A DNA stretch of 64,000 bases from the NCBI GenBank assembly GCA_030407085.1, contig CM059587.1, positions 23,471,001-23,535,000 of the forward strand, in the 5' to 3' direction. Shown here one piece after another: positions 47,878 to 59,913 of this stretch. Positions within the stretch are counted from its first letter, which is position 1; every line of letters starts with the position of its first letter. The notes below the pieces were generated by a model that was not told the origin of the DNA, ran no database searches, and worked only from the letters and a program-made list of their open reading frames with translations. The position numbers and the translations under genes were made by a program. The stretch comes from Trichopria drosophilae. Taxonomy: Eukaryota; Arthropoda; Insecta; Hymenoptera; Diapriidae.

Positions 47878-50359
47878 TTGCATTTTCATCATAATCACTA
47901 GGAATAGCAAGGTTAAAACCATTTTTTTTTAAATTATAAATTTTTTTTTTAAACTATCGTATATGATTTTAGTAGGGGAAGAATCAAGCTTTAATTTGAG
48001 CACAAATTCAGATCTGTTGCACGTCAGGCTTCTGAGAAAATTATGGGTAACACGTTTTTTAGTGTTTTTGCCCCACTTTTCTCAAAATCATGACGTGATA
48101 GACATTTTTCGTCTTCAGATTCGTATTCAGCACACAAAAAAACGTCGGAAATCACTCTGATATCAAAAAAAAAAGTGAATTTTGCAGACCTGTGTTATTG
48201 AAGACTATTAAAAATTCATAAGTTTATTAATATTTTTAAAGTTATAGCTGATTTTCGTTAAATGGTGCACAACTGGCGAGAATGTTTTAATTTCCCAAAA
48301 ATCTATATTTCGAAAATTAATCTGGCTTTCTCTCTTTTACATGCAATCATTATTCTTGCAATGGGATACAGTTAGGTATGGATATTATCTTACAATGGTA
48401 GCTCGATCATCAAAATTGAATGATACGATCAAAATTTATGGACAATAAAGCAAACCCGTTGCATAACTAGGTACCTTTCTCCTATTACCTTTATCATACG
48501 ATAAATAATATGATGAAGTATCACTAACCCATAGTTCAATGTTTTACTCTTAGCTATTTCTGAAATTCGAACATTTTAACTGATTAAAATACACTAAACT
48601 AATCGGGTGACGGTTATTCTTATCTAGCATCCGTTAGAGATTGCCAAACCAGGGCAGAAACGGTATTCCAGTTTGCAGAAAGATGGTAGAACTTTCTTAA
48701 GGTCAGAGGTCATTGATTGCACCTTGAACCAAAGTATCTTCAGGACAGGAACCAGAAGGAGTGGTGAAATTCGATACCTTAAGATACCTACGAATCGCAA
48801 TTGCTTTCTTGAGAAAGTATTCATATTGTACATTTGGATAGCGCAGTATAACTGGTAAAGGTTCGATTATTCATAAATATTATGCAAAGAGCAATAAAGA
48901 ATTTAATAAGTTTTAGTCATTTTTTGAAACACTTGAAATGGTAATAAAGTGCAAAGTATGTGAGATCTGACAAACGATAAGTAATTTGTAAAACCTATGT
49001 CTACTACATTCCATAATTGTCGGAAAACAAAAAGTATAGCTGTATTAGACCACACGATGAAAAATCCTGTATTGTAAAAGTCGATTCAACATATTGTTAT
49101 AATTGCATGCTCGTATGCTTTTTCTATATGAATCCTCTTATTTTAATTTTTATAATCATTAAATGAATCCAAAATTTGTCGCCATCCTCACCTGCACTCT
49201 TTCTCTCTTAAAAATATAAACAAAACAATTTTTTACTGAATGTTCAGGAAAACATTGGATTGTGACAACATTGTCGAAGCTTCCCTGAAAATTATGGAAA
49301 TCATTCTAACTTATCTGGAATTATCAGTAAAAATATGTTTTATGATTCTAACACCCGTCACCATATAAAGGTTCAATTCCAGAACGAATGTATGGGAACT
49401 TGTCGATATCCAAACATATGTGATACCCGTACTCAGAATTTCAATCCCAAATGCGAAATTTTTTCCACAAAAATGTCATACAAATTATATTTGTTTTAAT
49501 AGAAAAAGTACAATTCATATGAAATTTTCACCAGTTATAAACAGTTTTTTATACGAGTCTTAAAGAAGAAAACATGATGTCGCACCAATTCGTAAAAAAT
49601 GTCATACATCGTTTAGGTTATAAACAAATACAGGACACTGGCAGATATTTAGTAGTCGTTCTCTTGAAGCCGAAGAACTAAACGTCAAAGAGTAGTGCCG
49701 AGCACTTTCTGCCTCCCACCACAGTGACAATTCTCGATTATTTTCTTCCTTCCACGTAAACCGTAGAATATAAATGGTTTGTTGGAAAAATGGTTCGAAA
49801 GCAATAAGAGCAATATAGCTTCAGATGAATAAAGTCGCAGGGAATTGAAGCATAGGGTGCTTCCTACGACATCGTGCGGATCAGTTTAAAACTTGCCTCA
49901 CAACAAGCGACATGTGTAGCATAGGCAATGCCAATCATACAGAAATTTACCCTCCGCAAGCACGTGAGTTGAGAAAACGCTCTGACCCATTCTGTATATG
50001 ACGTTGTTGGATCTGAGATCCAGTTAGTATCATTAAAAAGACTTTTAGTTCTCATGTGTACAATGCGTACAATTTATACTTTTTCACATTTTAATTTAAC
50101 AAATGATCATATTCACATAAAAAAATACTATAAATGGGATGTGAAATGTTCAGTAGAATTCTTCTTGTACAGTAATAGTATATCCCACTGCGTATCATCT
50201 TCGTGTTATTATGACACTCCAAATGATTGCCTTCAAGCCTTTAAATGTCAGAACAACGTTTAGACCCTTAACTAAGCTCTAAGTGCTAAAACGTTCTTCA
50301 TTTTTATTTGCATAAAGAAATGAAACTATCAAACTAAACATGAATACATTGTAACAAGA
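47878..50359. other. AT-rich intergenic DNA, no gene supported
   Basis: Only short ORFs of 61-69 codons. A sequence at 48.62-48.85 kb is open on both strands for about 200 bases but shows no signature. No RNA gene was found; a GGTTCGA word near 48860 lacks the rest of a tRNA. Confidence 0.4.
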
Positions 50360-50640
50360 TTTCTCTAGGTGTATTCGGCCTAAACGATGACGTTGGAAAC
50401 CGCGAGGGTGGACGCGAGTGTTTAACAAGCTCTTACGCCTTCGTCGGTAAATCAGGCAGTAAGAAACGTAGTTGTAAACGTCAAAGGCAATCGACCGAGT
50501 GGCAAAGGTAATTGGGGTCGATTGGCCTCGGGGTGCAGAGAGTCTAAAACGGAACACTTGTCGCTGCCTCGAGGAGCTTCAGCAATGTGCGCCAACTTCA
50601 CGCTCCGTCTTTACATGCGTAGTAGTTTAGGTTCCGTATA
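50360..50640. other. GC-rich island
   Basis: About 280 bases close to 50 percent GC by eye (GGAAACCGCGAGGGTGGACG, GGGTCGATTGGCCTCGGGGT) amid AT-rich flanks. The minus 92-codon ORF is not recognisable. Candidate regulatory or untranslated-exon DNA. Confidence 0.28.
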
Positions 50641-50769
50641 TTCGTTCCAAATCCTTGGTCAGGTAAATAAATAATTTATATAAGTAAAAAGGTGGTTAGT
50701 AATTCAATCCTCAATTCGGTTTTAAGAGTCGGAAGCATTCAATAATGAACTTTCATCGAAACAGTTATT

Positions 50770-51896
50770 ACTTCGACCCAGACTAAGTCTGGACGAAGTA
50801 TTGAATTTGGTCACTTCGGGCAAAAAAATTACCATATAGTTTTTCATCAAATGTCGACGTTTCAGACCCTAAGGAACCCAAATCAACAATAAAAAAATTT
50901 GTGTCCGTGATCTTGTACGAACGTACGTCCGTACGTCCGTACGTCCCGTTTTTTTGTCTCGCGATAACTCGCGAACGGATAAGCGTATCGACATAAATTT
51001 TTTTTTAAAATACGTGTCTTGGCATAAATTAGATCTGATTAGATTTTGGGGCAGATCCACCCGTCCATTATTAAAAAAAATTAGCCGCAATTAAGTTTCT
51101 TTGTAGTTTTTTGCATTTATTTTGAAATATACAAATTTTATTAAAAAATGTTTCAAACAAAAAAGATAGAGCATGAAATTCTCTACAAAAAAGGTTGTAT
51201 GCATTTTCTTCCTAAAGTCAACGATAATGCCATAAAAACTGGTTTAAAATGTTTATGACTATTGTCTGAAAAAGTATTGAATTTGGTAATCGCGGCAAAA
51301 AAATTACCCTATTGTTTTTCATCAAATTTCGACGTTTCGACCCCCTACCCCCCCCCCCCCCCAGGGGTAGTCTTTGCCAGCCCCTCGGGCGCGGTGACCA
51401 CCTACGGGCGCAAAGTTCTTTTACGCCCTTGATGCGAAAATAACTATTTCGATATATCTAAAAGATGTCTTATAGATATCTATAAGATATCCGTCATAGA
51501 TCTTTTCGACACTTTCAAGATATCTTTGACGTATTATATGTATATATATTGTATATATAATATCATAATAATGCAGACAGTAATTAGTAAAACACAGTAA
51601 ACATGTAATATTCATCGAATAGTCTATTAGAATACAAGTGCACGAAGTAAGTGTTTTGCAACTTTTATTTATTAATACTTCGGCTGGCCTGTTGTCGGGG
51701 TAGAAGTTTTAAAAATGCTCATTTCCAATTTTCATACATATATGAAACACTATATTGTTGTAACATATCTATCGAAGCCACTTGGACCTAAATATGATTG
51801 GACCTCCAAATATCAATATAATTTTATAATATAATTGAAAGCTGTTAGTAAACAAACGAGTCTTAAGGAATAGTCGACTTTCCACTGGGTCGAAGT
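50770..51896. mobile_element. Probable small DNA transposon or repeat (about 1.13 kb)
   Basis: Bounded by a perfect 12-base inverted repeat, ACTTCGACCCAG (50770-50781) and CTGGGTCGAAGT (51885-51896). Inside, a direct repeat of about 73 bases starts AAGTATTGAATTTGGT at 50799 and again at 51271. There is an ACGTCCGT tandem run near 50924-50946 and a 15-base C run at 51348-51362. The minus 73-codon ORF lacks a transposase signature. Boundaries rest on a short repeat and may be wrong. Confidence 0.4.
51348..51362 (+). repeat. Poly(C) run of 15 bases
   Basis: Fifteen consecutive C after CCCCCTA, very unusual against an AT-rich background. Assembly length may be unreliable. Confidence 0.8.
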
Positions 51897-53849
51897 TTCT
51901 GAGCGAGCGAAGCGAGCGAGGCACCACGCCAACACTAGTTTCTTTTAGAAACAGGTCTTAGAAATAAGATACCTCTCAACAAGATCATAATGATAATAAT
52001 GCCTCGCAAAATGTAAAGAAATTTGTCCATACAAATTGGAATATCCAATTTGATAATTTTTAGTGGGTTGCCACCCGGTTTGTATATAACATGTCTGTTT
52101 TGAGCGCGATCCGTCACTTGGTGTCATTATAAAGGCTGCCACTAACAAGCTACAACAAGAGGGTTTGGTTAATTTTAGCATAGGTCAAATTCTAGTAAAT
52201 TCCTTTTGATTAAAAATGTTGAAAAAGATCCTTTGGCACGACATTTGTTCTGCAACAGTCAAAGCAATAACTACCATCATCTATGAAAACAATGTCAAGT
52301 AATATTAGGAAGTTGGTGCAATACCCACAATATCCATTTATAGTATTTGAACTGAATTTGAGGATATGGAACACGTCGCAGCAAGATTGATAGCGAATTT
52401 TCTTCAAATGAGTATGAGACACAAAATTTTTTTTCTACATAATTTGCCTCTCCGATAATAATTGAAGAGGAGGTAGATGGGTATCACCAAAATTTGATGG
52501 TGATATATGTTCTGCACGTAATATATTTGGCGCCTAACAATTTTTCTCCATCGATAGTGTCATTCCCGCAAATTATTTGTAGTTCTTTCGTGGGACATAT
52601 TCATAGCTACGTGGAACCGAGGACAGACTCCAGAGGAAAACACGAAATATCAGAGATCTCTTGTCGCAATAATTTTAAAAATGTTGAATATCTTCGTGGA
52701 AAAGGGATAGTAGCTGATGCTCAGTTGGTTATGTATGGGGCTGGCTCCATGCTAACTAATAAACTGCGGCCATACATTTGTGGAAAGAACAGGCGGGAAA
52801 CCTCAACTCCTCTTGGTACCGTGGTTATTTAGTAGTATTAAATTATAATGTTACTAATGTGTATTCATAAAGAGTTGCTAATTATGTGCCTATGAGTACA
52901 AAGCTGTATAAAATAGTAATCATTAATAATTAACATTTGTTAATCAACAACTGGTGATTTAATTCCATATGTTTTACTAAAAAACTTTGTAAACTTGAAA
53001 ATCGTTATTTTATTCACCAAGCTACTTTTAAAATTGATGCTATGAGTAATCCCTTGTTCTGCAAGCACATACAAACTCGGTGAAAATAAGTTTGTCTAGT
53101 TTCGTGTTTTTTTAAAGTTTCCTCCAATATTTTAGTAATCGGCGTTGAAATACTTCATTTTCAGCATAGCGTTGGCAGCAATATAAAAATAAACCGAATA
53201 AATGTATAAGCATATATTTTATGTTGACAATTACGATTAGTTCGAAAGTGGAGGAGTAATAAGATGCAAATCCATCTAATAGAAAAAATCGCTAACCGCA
53301 TTGCTGCATTTGAGACGAAATGGACCTGATGACCCAGTTTTATTTTTTATTTGGGTATTTACTTGCGCGTAAGGATATCGAAAGTTGGTTTCATGATATG
53401 ATCTTCGCTTTTGCTAACTATCGAATACCGATGAGACCTTGAAAGGTTATCCGGTTTAAGGAAATGTAACGTAGGGTAACTTTCAATTCTTGCATGCTAG
53501 TTAAGACTCTTGTTGAATTTGATTAACTGTAAGCATAGTGAAGTTCAAAACCATGCGACTTAAATCAGGTACATTGAGGTTCTGGGTGTATATTTCTGGA
53601 GTTCCACGATTTGTTTTTTTTCTTTGAAAGTTCAAGAGTTAGCACTTGGCATTTTTCCTTCGCTTCTATTTGCAAATGATTTGCGGTCGTTATTATGCTT
53701 TGGGTTATTGTCACCGATTAAGAATCCGTAGTTAACTTTCAAAATGATGCTTAAAAGTGAAAGTCAAATATAAATTTCACAGTTTAGATATGGAGCAACG
53801 ATTGTGTTCAAGGTGCCAGATATAGGTCCGTGCCTCGACTATTTCTTTT
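51897..53849. other. Intergenic DNA with unidentified ORFs
   Basis: The plus ORF at 52494-52832 (112 codons) and the minus ORF at 52210-52422 (70 codons, with CGYC and CFDC cysteine pairs that could form a zinc ribbon) are moderately protein-like and may be fragments of one old transposon. No family is recognised and neither has exon context. The rest is AT-rich spacer. Confidence 0.28.
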
Positions 53850-54350
53850 ATTTTTCAGGGGATACTTCCTCCTTTACCGGAGACTCGAGAAAGTAAAAAT
53901 TCGCTATCGCACAGGCAATAACAGAGTCGGTTACCGAGGCTACCGAGTCGCAAAGTATGATATAGTTACATTCGCGACGAGAAAGAGAGAGTAAAGTCGT
54001 TGGTTTTACAACGACATTGTTCCCTGCCGCGATGTATCTGGGCAATAAATTAGCGACTGCATCCTTTTATCGGAACTCTGGACCGTTTATCTTCGGAGAA
54101 CTCTTTTGCGAGCGGTTACAGAGAAAGAGGCGGACCTTAAGACACGAAAGGTGGCGGAAGGAGGGGAAAAAACCGCGGGGGATAGGAATGCAAAGATGAG
54201 GTAATATGAGCGCTGGTCGAAGAATTCACGGGGTCCTGAGTTGCGAACTATTTCGTACATGATGCCTCTGAAATTCGAGAAGTTGATTTCGATTTCATTC
54301 GTCGTCACTCTTATTGCATCTTCTTGCGGTGGTCGCGGTTTCCTCAATGT
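53850..54350. other. GC-rich island, possible conserved non-coding DNA
   Basis: About 500 bases of balanced to GC-rich sequence (GAGTCGGTTACCGAGGCTAC, GGTGGCGGAAGGAGGGG) with several overlapping short ORFs on both strands and none coherent. Flanks are AT-rich. Candidate enhancer or promoter region. Confidence 0.3.
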
Positions 54351-56540
54351 TTCAAGTCGTTCTTACGAGACTACAATGCCTCTTATTATCGTTCATCTAA
54401 ATATATATGTATAACTTAGCTTTACTCTATTGTGCATAGACTAATTAATATAATGCCTTAATGATGTTCTTAATTACACTTTAGAAAATGAAAATAAATA
54501 ATTCTGTTGCATGTGAAATTCATATAGTCATTTTAGATCCCACGATAATTAAATCGAATATACTGCACTTTAGTGATCATTGCACAATGTAATTTACCTT
54601 TTCTTTTTTTGGGTCGTTGACTACGGATCTGAAGTCCGTTTACTCCATAACATAAGGATGTTTTCCAACCTCAAAAATAATGCGGCGTTTACATCCCTTA
54701 CATCCCTTGTAGAAAATTTGACAATTCTCCCTATCCAAGAACTGTTCAGGGACTGGTCAAATGTGAATAGTATCTAGAGCAAAGATAATTTCAAAACCTG
54801 CCTGCACAACACGATTCTGGCCTGGTTCCTGCCAGGTCTCAGCGCAGCGGCCCGTGCCTGGCCTGATCCTGTCCGCAACATTACAGGAAATATGAGTTAG
54901 TTGAATGAAAATCCACGAGGAATATTCTAACAAAAAGCACATACATATACTACTATTATTATTTTTCTTAGTTTCTTTGTAGTATTATTTTGTAACTACA
55001 CGGAAAAATCCTTCCCTCTTTTAGACCATACAAGAAAGTAGTCAACTTTTACAAATTAAGTTATTGCACAGAGCCAAACACTTAGAAATAGTCAGGTTAG
55101 CAATTTTGAAAACATAAAATTTCTAGATTATCTAGGAAAATAAATTGTAGCAGTAGCAGAGCTGTATTTTAGTACACCGAACAATGCGAATGCTGGGGAC
55201 ACCAGCGTTGTTGGCGGCCTCGGTGGGTAAGAGAATTGCCGGGGATTGCAGTTTACAACTTAAATTGTATCCCATATCCATTTACACATTCATATGCATT
55301 CATTTTGTTTTTATTAAGCGCACTATCTGGATTTTTCTGTAATTCAAGCAATTTGTTTGCTGAATGGCAAATAGGATTCTAACTTCTAACTTTGTAATTC
55401 TTGGTATATATCAAAATTATCACAAAGGAGTTTCTTTTCCCATGACGAACTAAAATAAAACTAACTAACTAACTAATTTGGTACGCTAATTACGAACTTC
55501 ATATAGTAAACATTAACAACAAAGTAAAACTACAAAAATTTGTTTAGATTTAATTTGGGAAAATAAAAATTGGCCAGAAGTATTTTTTATTTGTTAGGTG
55601 ATACCTAACGTATTGGTTCTCTTCTTTTATAGTGGAGGAAGAGATGAGGATTCTCCGTTTCTCACAGCAACTTCCCGCATAGCACATAACCTTATGACAA
55701 GATTGATGTAAGGTTTGTGAACCTTGTGACAACCTTACTTAAACTTGCCAGAAGGTACGGTGCTGTTAGGGTTAAACCATAATCAAGTTGGTGTTCCACG
55801 TACTGTTTCAGAATTCTAAACAATGCGCCCACTGAACATCAGTGTTTGCATTAATCTATTATTTCACAACAGAATTAAGATAAGGGTAATATCAAACCCA
55901 CATAACAATTAAATCTATATGTAATTATTGCAATCCAAGAACGAAAACGTGCTGCAGACTAAAATAGGAAATTCTACCTTTTCGTAGACAATGATCTACA
56001 TTTTTGGTCGGAAATAGATTATTGTTATGTTTGTATTTAATTAAAAAATTTTAAAATCAACGAAATCAACACGTTTCTTTTCAGTTTTACTCTTTTTGTA
56101 AATGTTCATTATGAAATTCTTGTTCAGTGCATCGGATTACATAATTCATACTAACTATACTAGCAACATAATAAGAAAAATTATTCCTCCTGATGATGGA
56201 AAACATGAATTAATTTTCTAATAGAAAGTTAGTATTAAAACCTGCTGTTTTGATTTGTAAACAGGAATGTTTACATAGGACTAAGCGGTACACGAGTTTC
56301 GTTTTTCCAATCTCAAGTAATAACATTTTGGAATGCTCCTAAATATATTTACAAGTTGACTTTTTTCGACTTTCAGAAGTGACAACAAGTGGTCCTTGAC
56401 TATTCTTTTCCGCACAAGTTAACGGTCGTTCAGGCTATTAAGGAATTATCTCGAACTTTTAATATTTAGAATTTCACTACGAACCTGAAACTTGGCTCAA
56501 CGTTTGTCTATATCAATACTCAAAACTAAGTAAAAGACAT
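54351..56540. other. AT-rich intergenic DNA with repeat fragments
   Basis: A fragment at 54600-54660 shares GGGTCGTTGA...GATCTGAAGTCCGTTT with the repeat at 40.92-40.98 kb. ACTACACGGAAAAA at 54995-55008 is shared with 31.43 kb. A short (CTAA)n run lies near 55457-55474. No gene. Confidence 0.35.
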
Positions 56541-57315
56541 GTGGGAGAATGCTTTTCAATGGGGTGGATGCCCAATATCGTAATGGAAAACACTTGAAAT
56601 GTGGAATTTCCAACTCTTTCATTGGGCACGCATTGAAAATTAAATTTTTATTATAAAAAAAAATATTCCTTCTGCAGTCTTATTCATATTTACACACCAT
56701 CTTCTACAATAATGAATTTTGTAAAAATATGCTACTCAGACAACTGTCTCTTATAGGAAACGAGAGGATCGCTTAGAAGTTGGTGCAACCCAGTATTTTA
56801 GAAATTCTGTTTAATTTATTACATTTACGGGGACGCAATCTTCACGAAACAAGTAATAAAACTCTCTAAATTACTTCTCACTCTTCAAGAGTGAAATTTC
56901 GCTTCAAGCAAAAGGAAAAGATGAGCCACTCTGCATCGAGTGAATTTCCACTCTTTCATTACAGTGAATTTTTTCACTCCATAGATAGAGCGAATAGTAG
57001 ATCCACATAAACTACCGACAGTAACAATAATGAATAAACATGAAACCATTTACTCAATATTTGTGACAATTGCTAATATTGCTGCACCATTTACTAGGAG
57101 GAATTGCAATGAAGAACAATTTCCGGAAAATACTTTAGAATAGAAAAAAATTCCTCTTCTCAAATTTAATTTCAGCGCATATAAAAATCTATTTTTGAAA
57201 AAATAGCTCCTTATTAATGACAAGATCTCACTCTCTCGTGGGTTTTCACACTTATTGGAGTAAGCACTTGCTTACTCCAGGTTTGGAGTGCATATTTCAC
57301 TCTATGTAATTTAGA
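56541..57315. repeat. CACTCT/AGAGTG-rich repetitive region
   Basis: CACTCT and AGAGTG words occur many times from about 56878 to 57303, some as mini-palindromes (CACTCTTCAAGAGTG near 56880; GGAGTAAGCACTTGCTTACTCC near 57257). An imperfect inverted pair TTTTCAATGG...GCCCAAT flanks 56553-56641. Similar words lie at 21.25-21.33 kb. Non-coding, probably eroded small transposons. Confidence 0.4.
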
Positions 57316-58240
57316 GAGTACAACGCTGCTCTCAATTATTAAAAAGTCATAATGTTTTAATGATATATCATTACAGCTGTCAATAAACATTTGTAAGGCA
57401 TTATCCATTTTTCTTAAAGCCTATTTAGCTTGGTATATTTTAATTTTTGACGTTGTAAGTGAAAATCGAATTTTTGTTTTTGCGGTTCCGATGTCGAAAT
57501 GATAGCACAGTAAAAATAAACGAAAAAAATGCTAAAATATATCAAATACAATTGTTTATACACACTTTCCTCAAAAATATACTACAATAATTTTCTGATA
57601 GTTAAGTAAACGATTTTCACCAAAAATCACCAAAGAAATTAATTTGCAGATAATTGTGTATTTGTGTTATCATGTAAATCATAGGAGAATGAAACGGTTA
57701 CTTGTTTCTATTGTGTATTCGTACTACCCGGGTAGTTAAAAAATTTATTTTTAAATAAAACATCAGGTACTCTGATATATCACTTAGTTACGAATATAAC
57801 CTTAAAAGAATGAATGGCACAGTTTTTATCCTACTTTTTATACATGTGAAAATATGGAAAATTAAAAGTAGTATTTAATATTTCTTTTTAGTTTTTTCGT
57901 AAGTGAAATATTAAAAGCTCCAGAGAATTCCTCCTGACTGCTTGCATTTTACAGCATTTTACATATAAATATACTATATTATAACTATTTATATTCATTA
58001 TGCGGACTGCTACAAGGTCAAGGAATAATATAAGGCAACAAAGCTTATTGAATTAAAAGAAACTATACATGTTTGTTTACATTTTGAACATTACTTCCTT
58101 CGGAATTTAGTGAGCATATTAGTCGACCTTTTGAATTGAAATTCTGAATGTGCTGGAATATGTTTAGGATCAGTACATCAAAACAAATAATAGTATTTTT
58201 CTAATAACTATATCTATGGTTGACTTTTCATCATATTTAT
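57316..58240. other. AT-rich intergenic DNA, no gene seen
   Basis: Nothing recognisable. Confidence 0.4.
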
Positions 58241-58480
58241 GTGGGGTAAACACTAGTTCGTCACCGTGCATGAAACAAATTTTATTCTCCAAAAAGTTAT
58301 TACTTTCTATAGTCAGTATAATAATATCCTTTGTCAAGCTGTTAATCATTCTATATTTAAGTTATCCCGAAAGAGGAAATGCCAAAATATATCAATTTCG
58401 ATTTTTTAGAATTAAATTATTTTATAAAATGTAAGGTGATAAAGTAAAGGCCATTACGGTTCCGATCGTATTATATGTTT

Positions 58481-58730
58481 TTCGACATACGTATGCGTAA
58501 AATTTGATTTTACCCATAACCCGGCTTCGCCGGACAGTCGTGGGCCGCGGTCATCACTCGTGTGCAACCTCGTATTTGACACACAAAAAACGCCGCACAA
58601 ATTGTCCGCATAGTATGTCAAAAAATACAGTTCGACACGCGTGCATAAGAATTCGATTTTACGCACCGGCCTATCTAATCCAATGTTAATAAACGGTGCG
58701 TAAAATCCTATTTTACGCACATGTATCGAA
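58481..58730. mobile_element. Nested small TIR element inside the foldback
   Basis: Ends are imperfect inverted repeats of about 35 bases: TTCGACATACGTATGCGTAA at the left, and TTCGATACATGTGCGTAAAA when the right end is read inverted. Near the right end is a perfect hairpin GTGCGTAAAAT-CCT-ATTTTACGCAC (58695-58719). The loop is GC-richer (CCCGGCTTCGCCGGAC). Its position exactly at the inner edge of the outer left arm suggests insertion into the foldback centre. Confidence 0.6.
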
Positions 58731-58786
58731 ATGTACTATTTGTCAACTTGTCAGTTGACGTATTGATTACGATCTGCTCGAAGCCT

Positions 58787-58815
58787 CTGAAGAGGACTTG
58801 TCAATAAGTCGAAAC
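58787..58815 (+). ncRNA. Hammerhead-ribozyme-like motif (incomplete)
   Basis: CTGAAGA (fits core CUGANGA), one extra G, then a 5-bp stem GACTT/AAGTC with a GTCAAT loop, then GAAAC (fits core GAAA). The extra base between core and stem II, and no obvious stem I or III with a cleavage site, argue against an active ribozyme. A related GAAGAGG...TCGAAACGTTGGG block exists inverted at 59845-59877. Confidence 0.22.
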
Positions 58816-59770
58816 GTTGGGCATGAGATGTTTTTGCTAAATAAATTGGCAAAACATATAATACGATCGGAACCGTAATGGCCTTTACTTTATCACCTTA
58901 CATTTTATAAAATAATTTAATTCTAAAAAATCGAAATTGATATATTTTGGCATTTCCTCTTTCGGGATAACTTAAATATAGAATGATTAACAGCTTGACA
59001 AAAGATATTATTATACTGACTAATGAAAGTAATAACTTTTTGGAGAATAAAATATGTTTCATGCACGGTGACGAACTAGTGTTTACCCCTACATTTTATA
59101 ATTTATAACAATCGGTTCATAATCAAGAAGATCTTCCTTACAATTTTAAATTATTTTTCGCAGCATTATGAACTGCATGAAACCCGGTGAACATTTTTTT
59201 CAGTGCAGGGTGAATAAAATATTCAGTGTACATATACGATTTTCAGTTTTGAGTTGTAATCGACAGAAAAAAATCTCAAATCTAATACGTAATCGATGAA
59301 TTTCATTAATAATTCTTTGATTATTTTTATATTATGCAATCAGAAAAGATTGATGAGAGAAATATAAATACCACTAATGATTTGTTTATAAAATATTTTG
59401 TTTTAATAATAAAATCAGTATATTTTGGAGAAACAAAACTGGACTAGTAAAAAATCCAACTATCAAAACTCCACACCGTAAACGCCGGATGACTTTTAAT
59501 TTTTGCTCTCAAAATATTCTGTAGGAATAGGTGAGAAGTCATAAAAAAATAAAAACAATGATTATGCTTATTTACTTGATAAACGAATATATGATATTCG
59601 TGAAAACAACCCAAGGATTACGGGGTACGACCTTAAGTTTGAAAAATATAAAAACCAAAACATCCATCGGTAATATTTTCAAAAGTAAACAAAAAGTGCA
59701 GCAAAGAGTATTTCATTAAAAAGGGTATGTAATTATTATTTAAGTTTTCTTCATGAACTGTTAAAATCAT

Positions 59771-59913
59771 AATAAAGGATTACGAAATGGCCAACACAGT
59801 TCTTAAAATAAATAACAAATCTAAAAGAATTTTTTATTGTCATTCCCAACGTTTCGATCTCATTGGAGGACCTCTTCTAAAGAACTATGTTGGCCATTTC
59901 GTAATTCTTTATT
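59771..59913. repeat. Short foldback (143 bp) with 34-base arms
   Basis: AATAAAGGATTACGAAATGG... at 59771-59804 is repeated inverted at 59880-59913. The loop contains, on the minus strand, GAAGAGGTCCTCC...TCGAAACGTTGGG, related to the motif inside the foldback at 58.8 kb. The two structures probably belong to one family. Confidence 0.65.

Larger units (their letters stand above)
58241..59092. mobile_element. Foldback element with about 240-bp arms (852 bp)
   Basis: Left arm 58241-58480 and right arm 58852-59092 are highly similar inverted copies. Outer ends read GTGGGGTAAACACTAGTTCG against the complement of CGAACTAGTGTTTACCCC; inner ends are CCGATCGTATTATATGTTTT and its complement. Inside are a nested inverted-repeat element (58481-58730) and a short segment with a hammerhead-like motif (58787-58815). 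The 72-codon plus ORF lies within an arm. No transposase or reverse transcriptase is present. Confidence 0.8.

Noticed and set aside
48830..48875. tRNA-like A-box and GGTTCGA words
   Set aside because: Spacing is too short and no cloverleaf can be drawn.
52210..52832. Pair of ORFs (70 codons minus, 112 codons plus) considered as transposase fragments
   Set aside because: Opposite strands, only a possible CxxC pair in one, and no catalytic motif.
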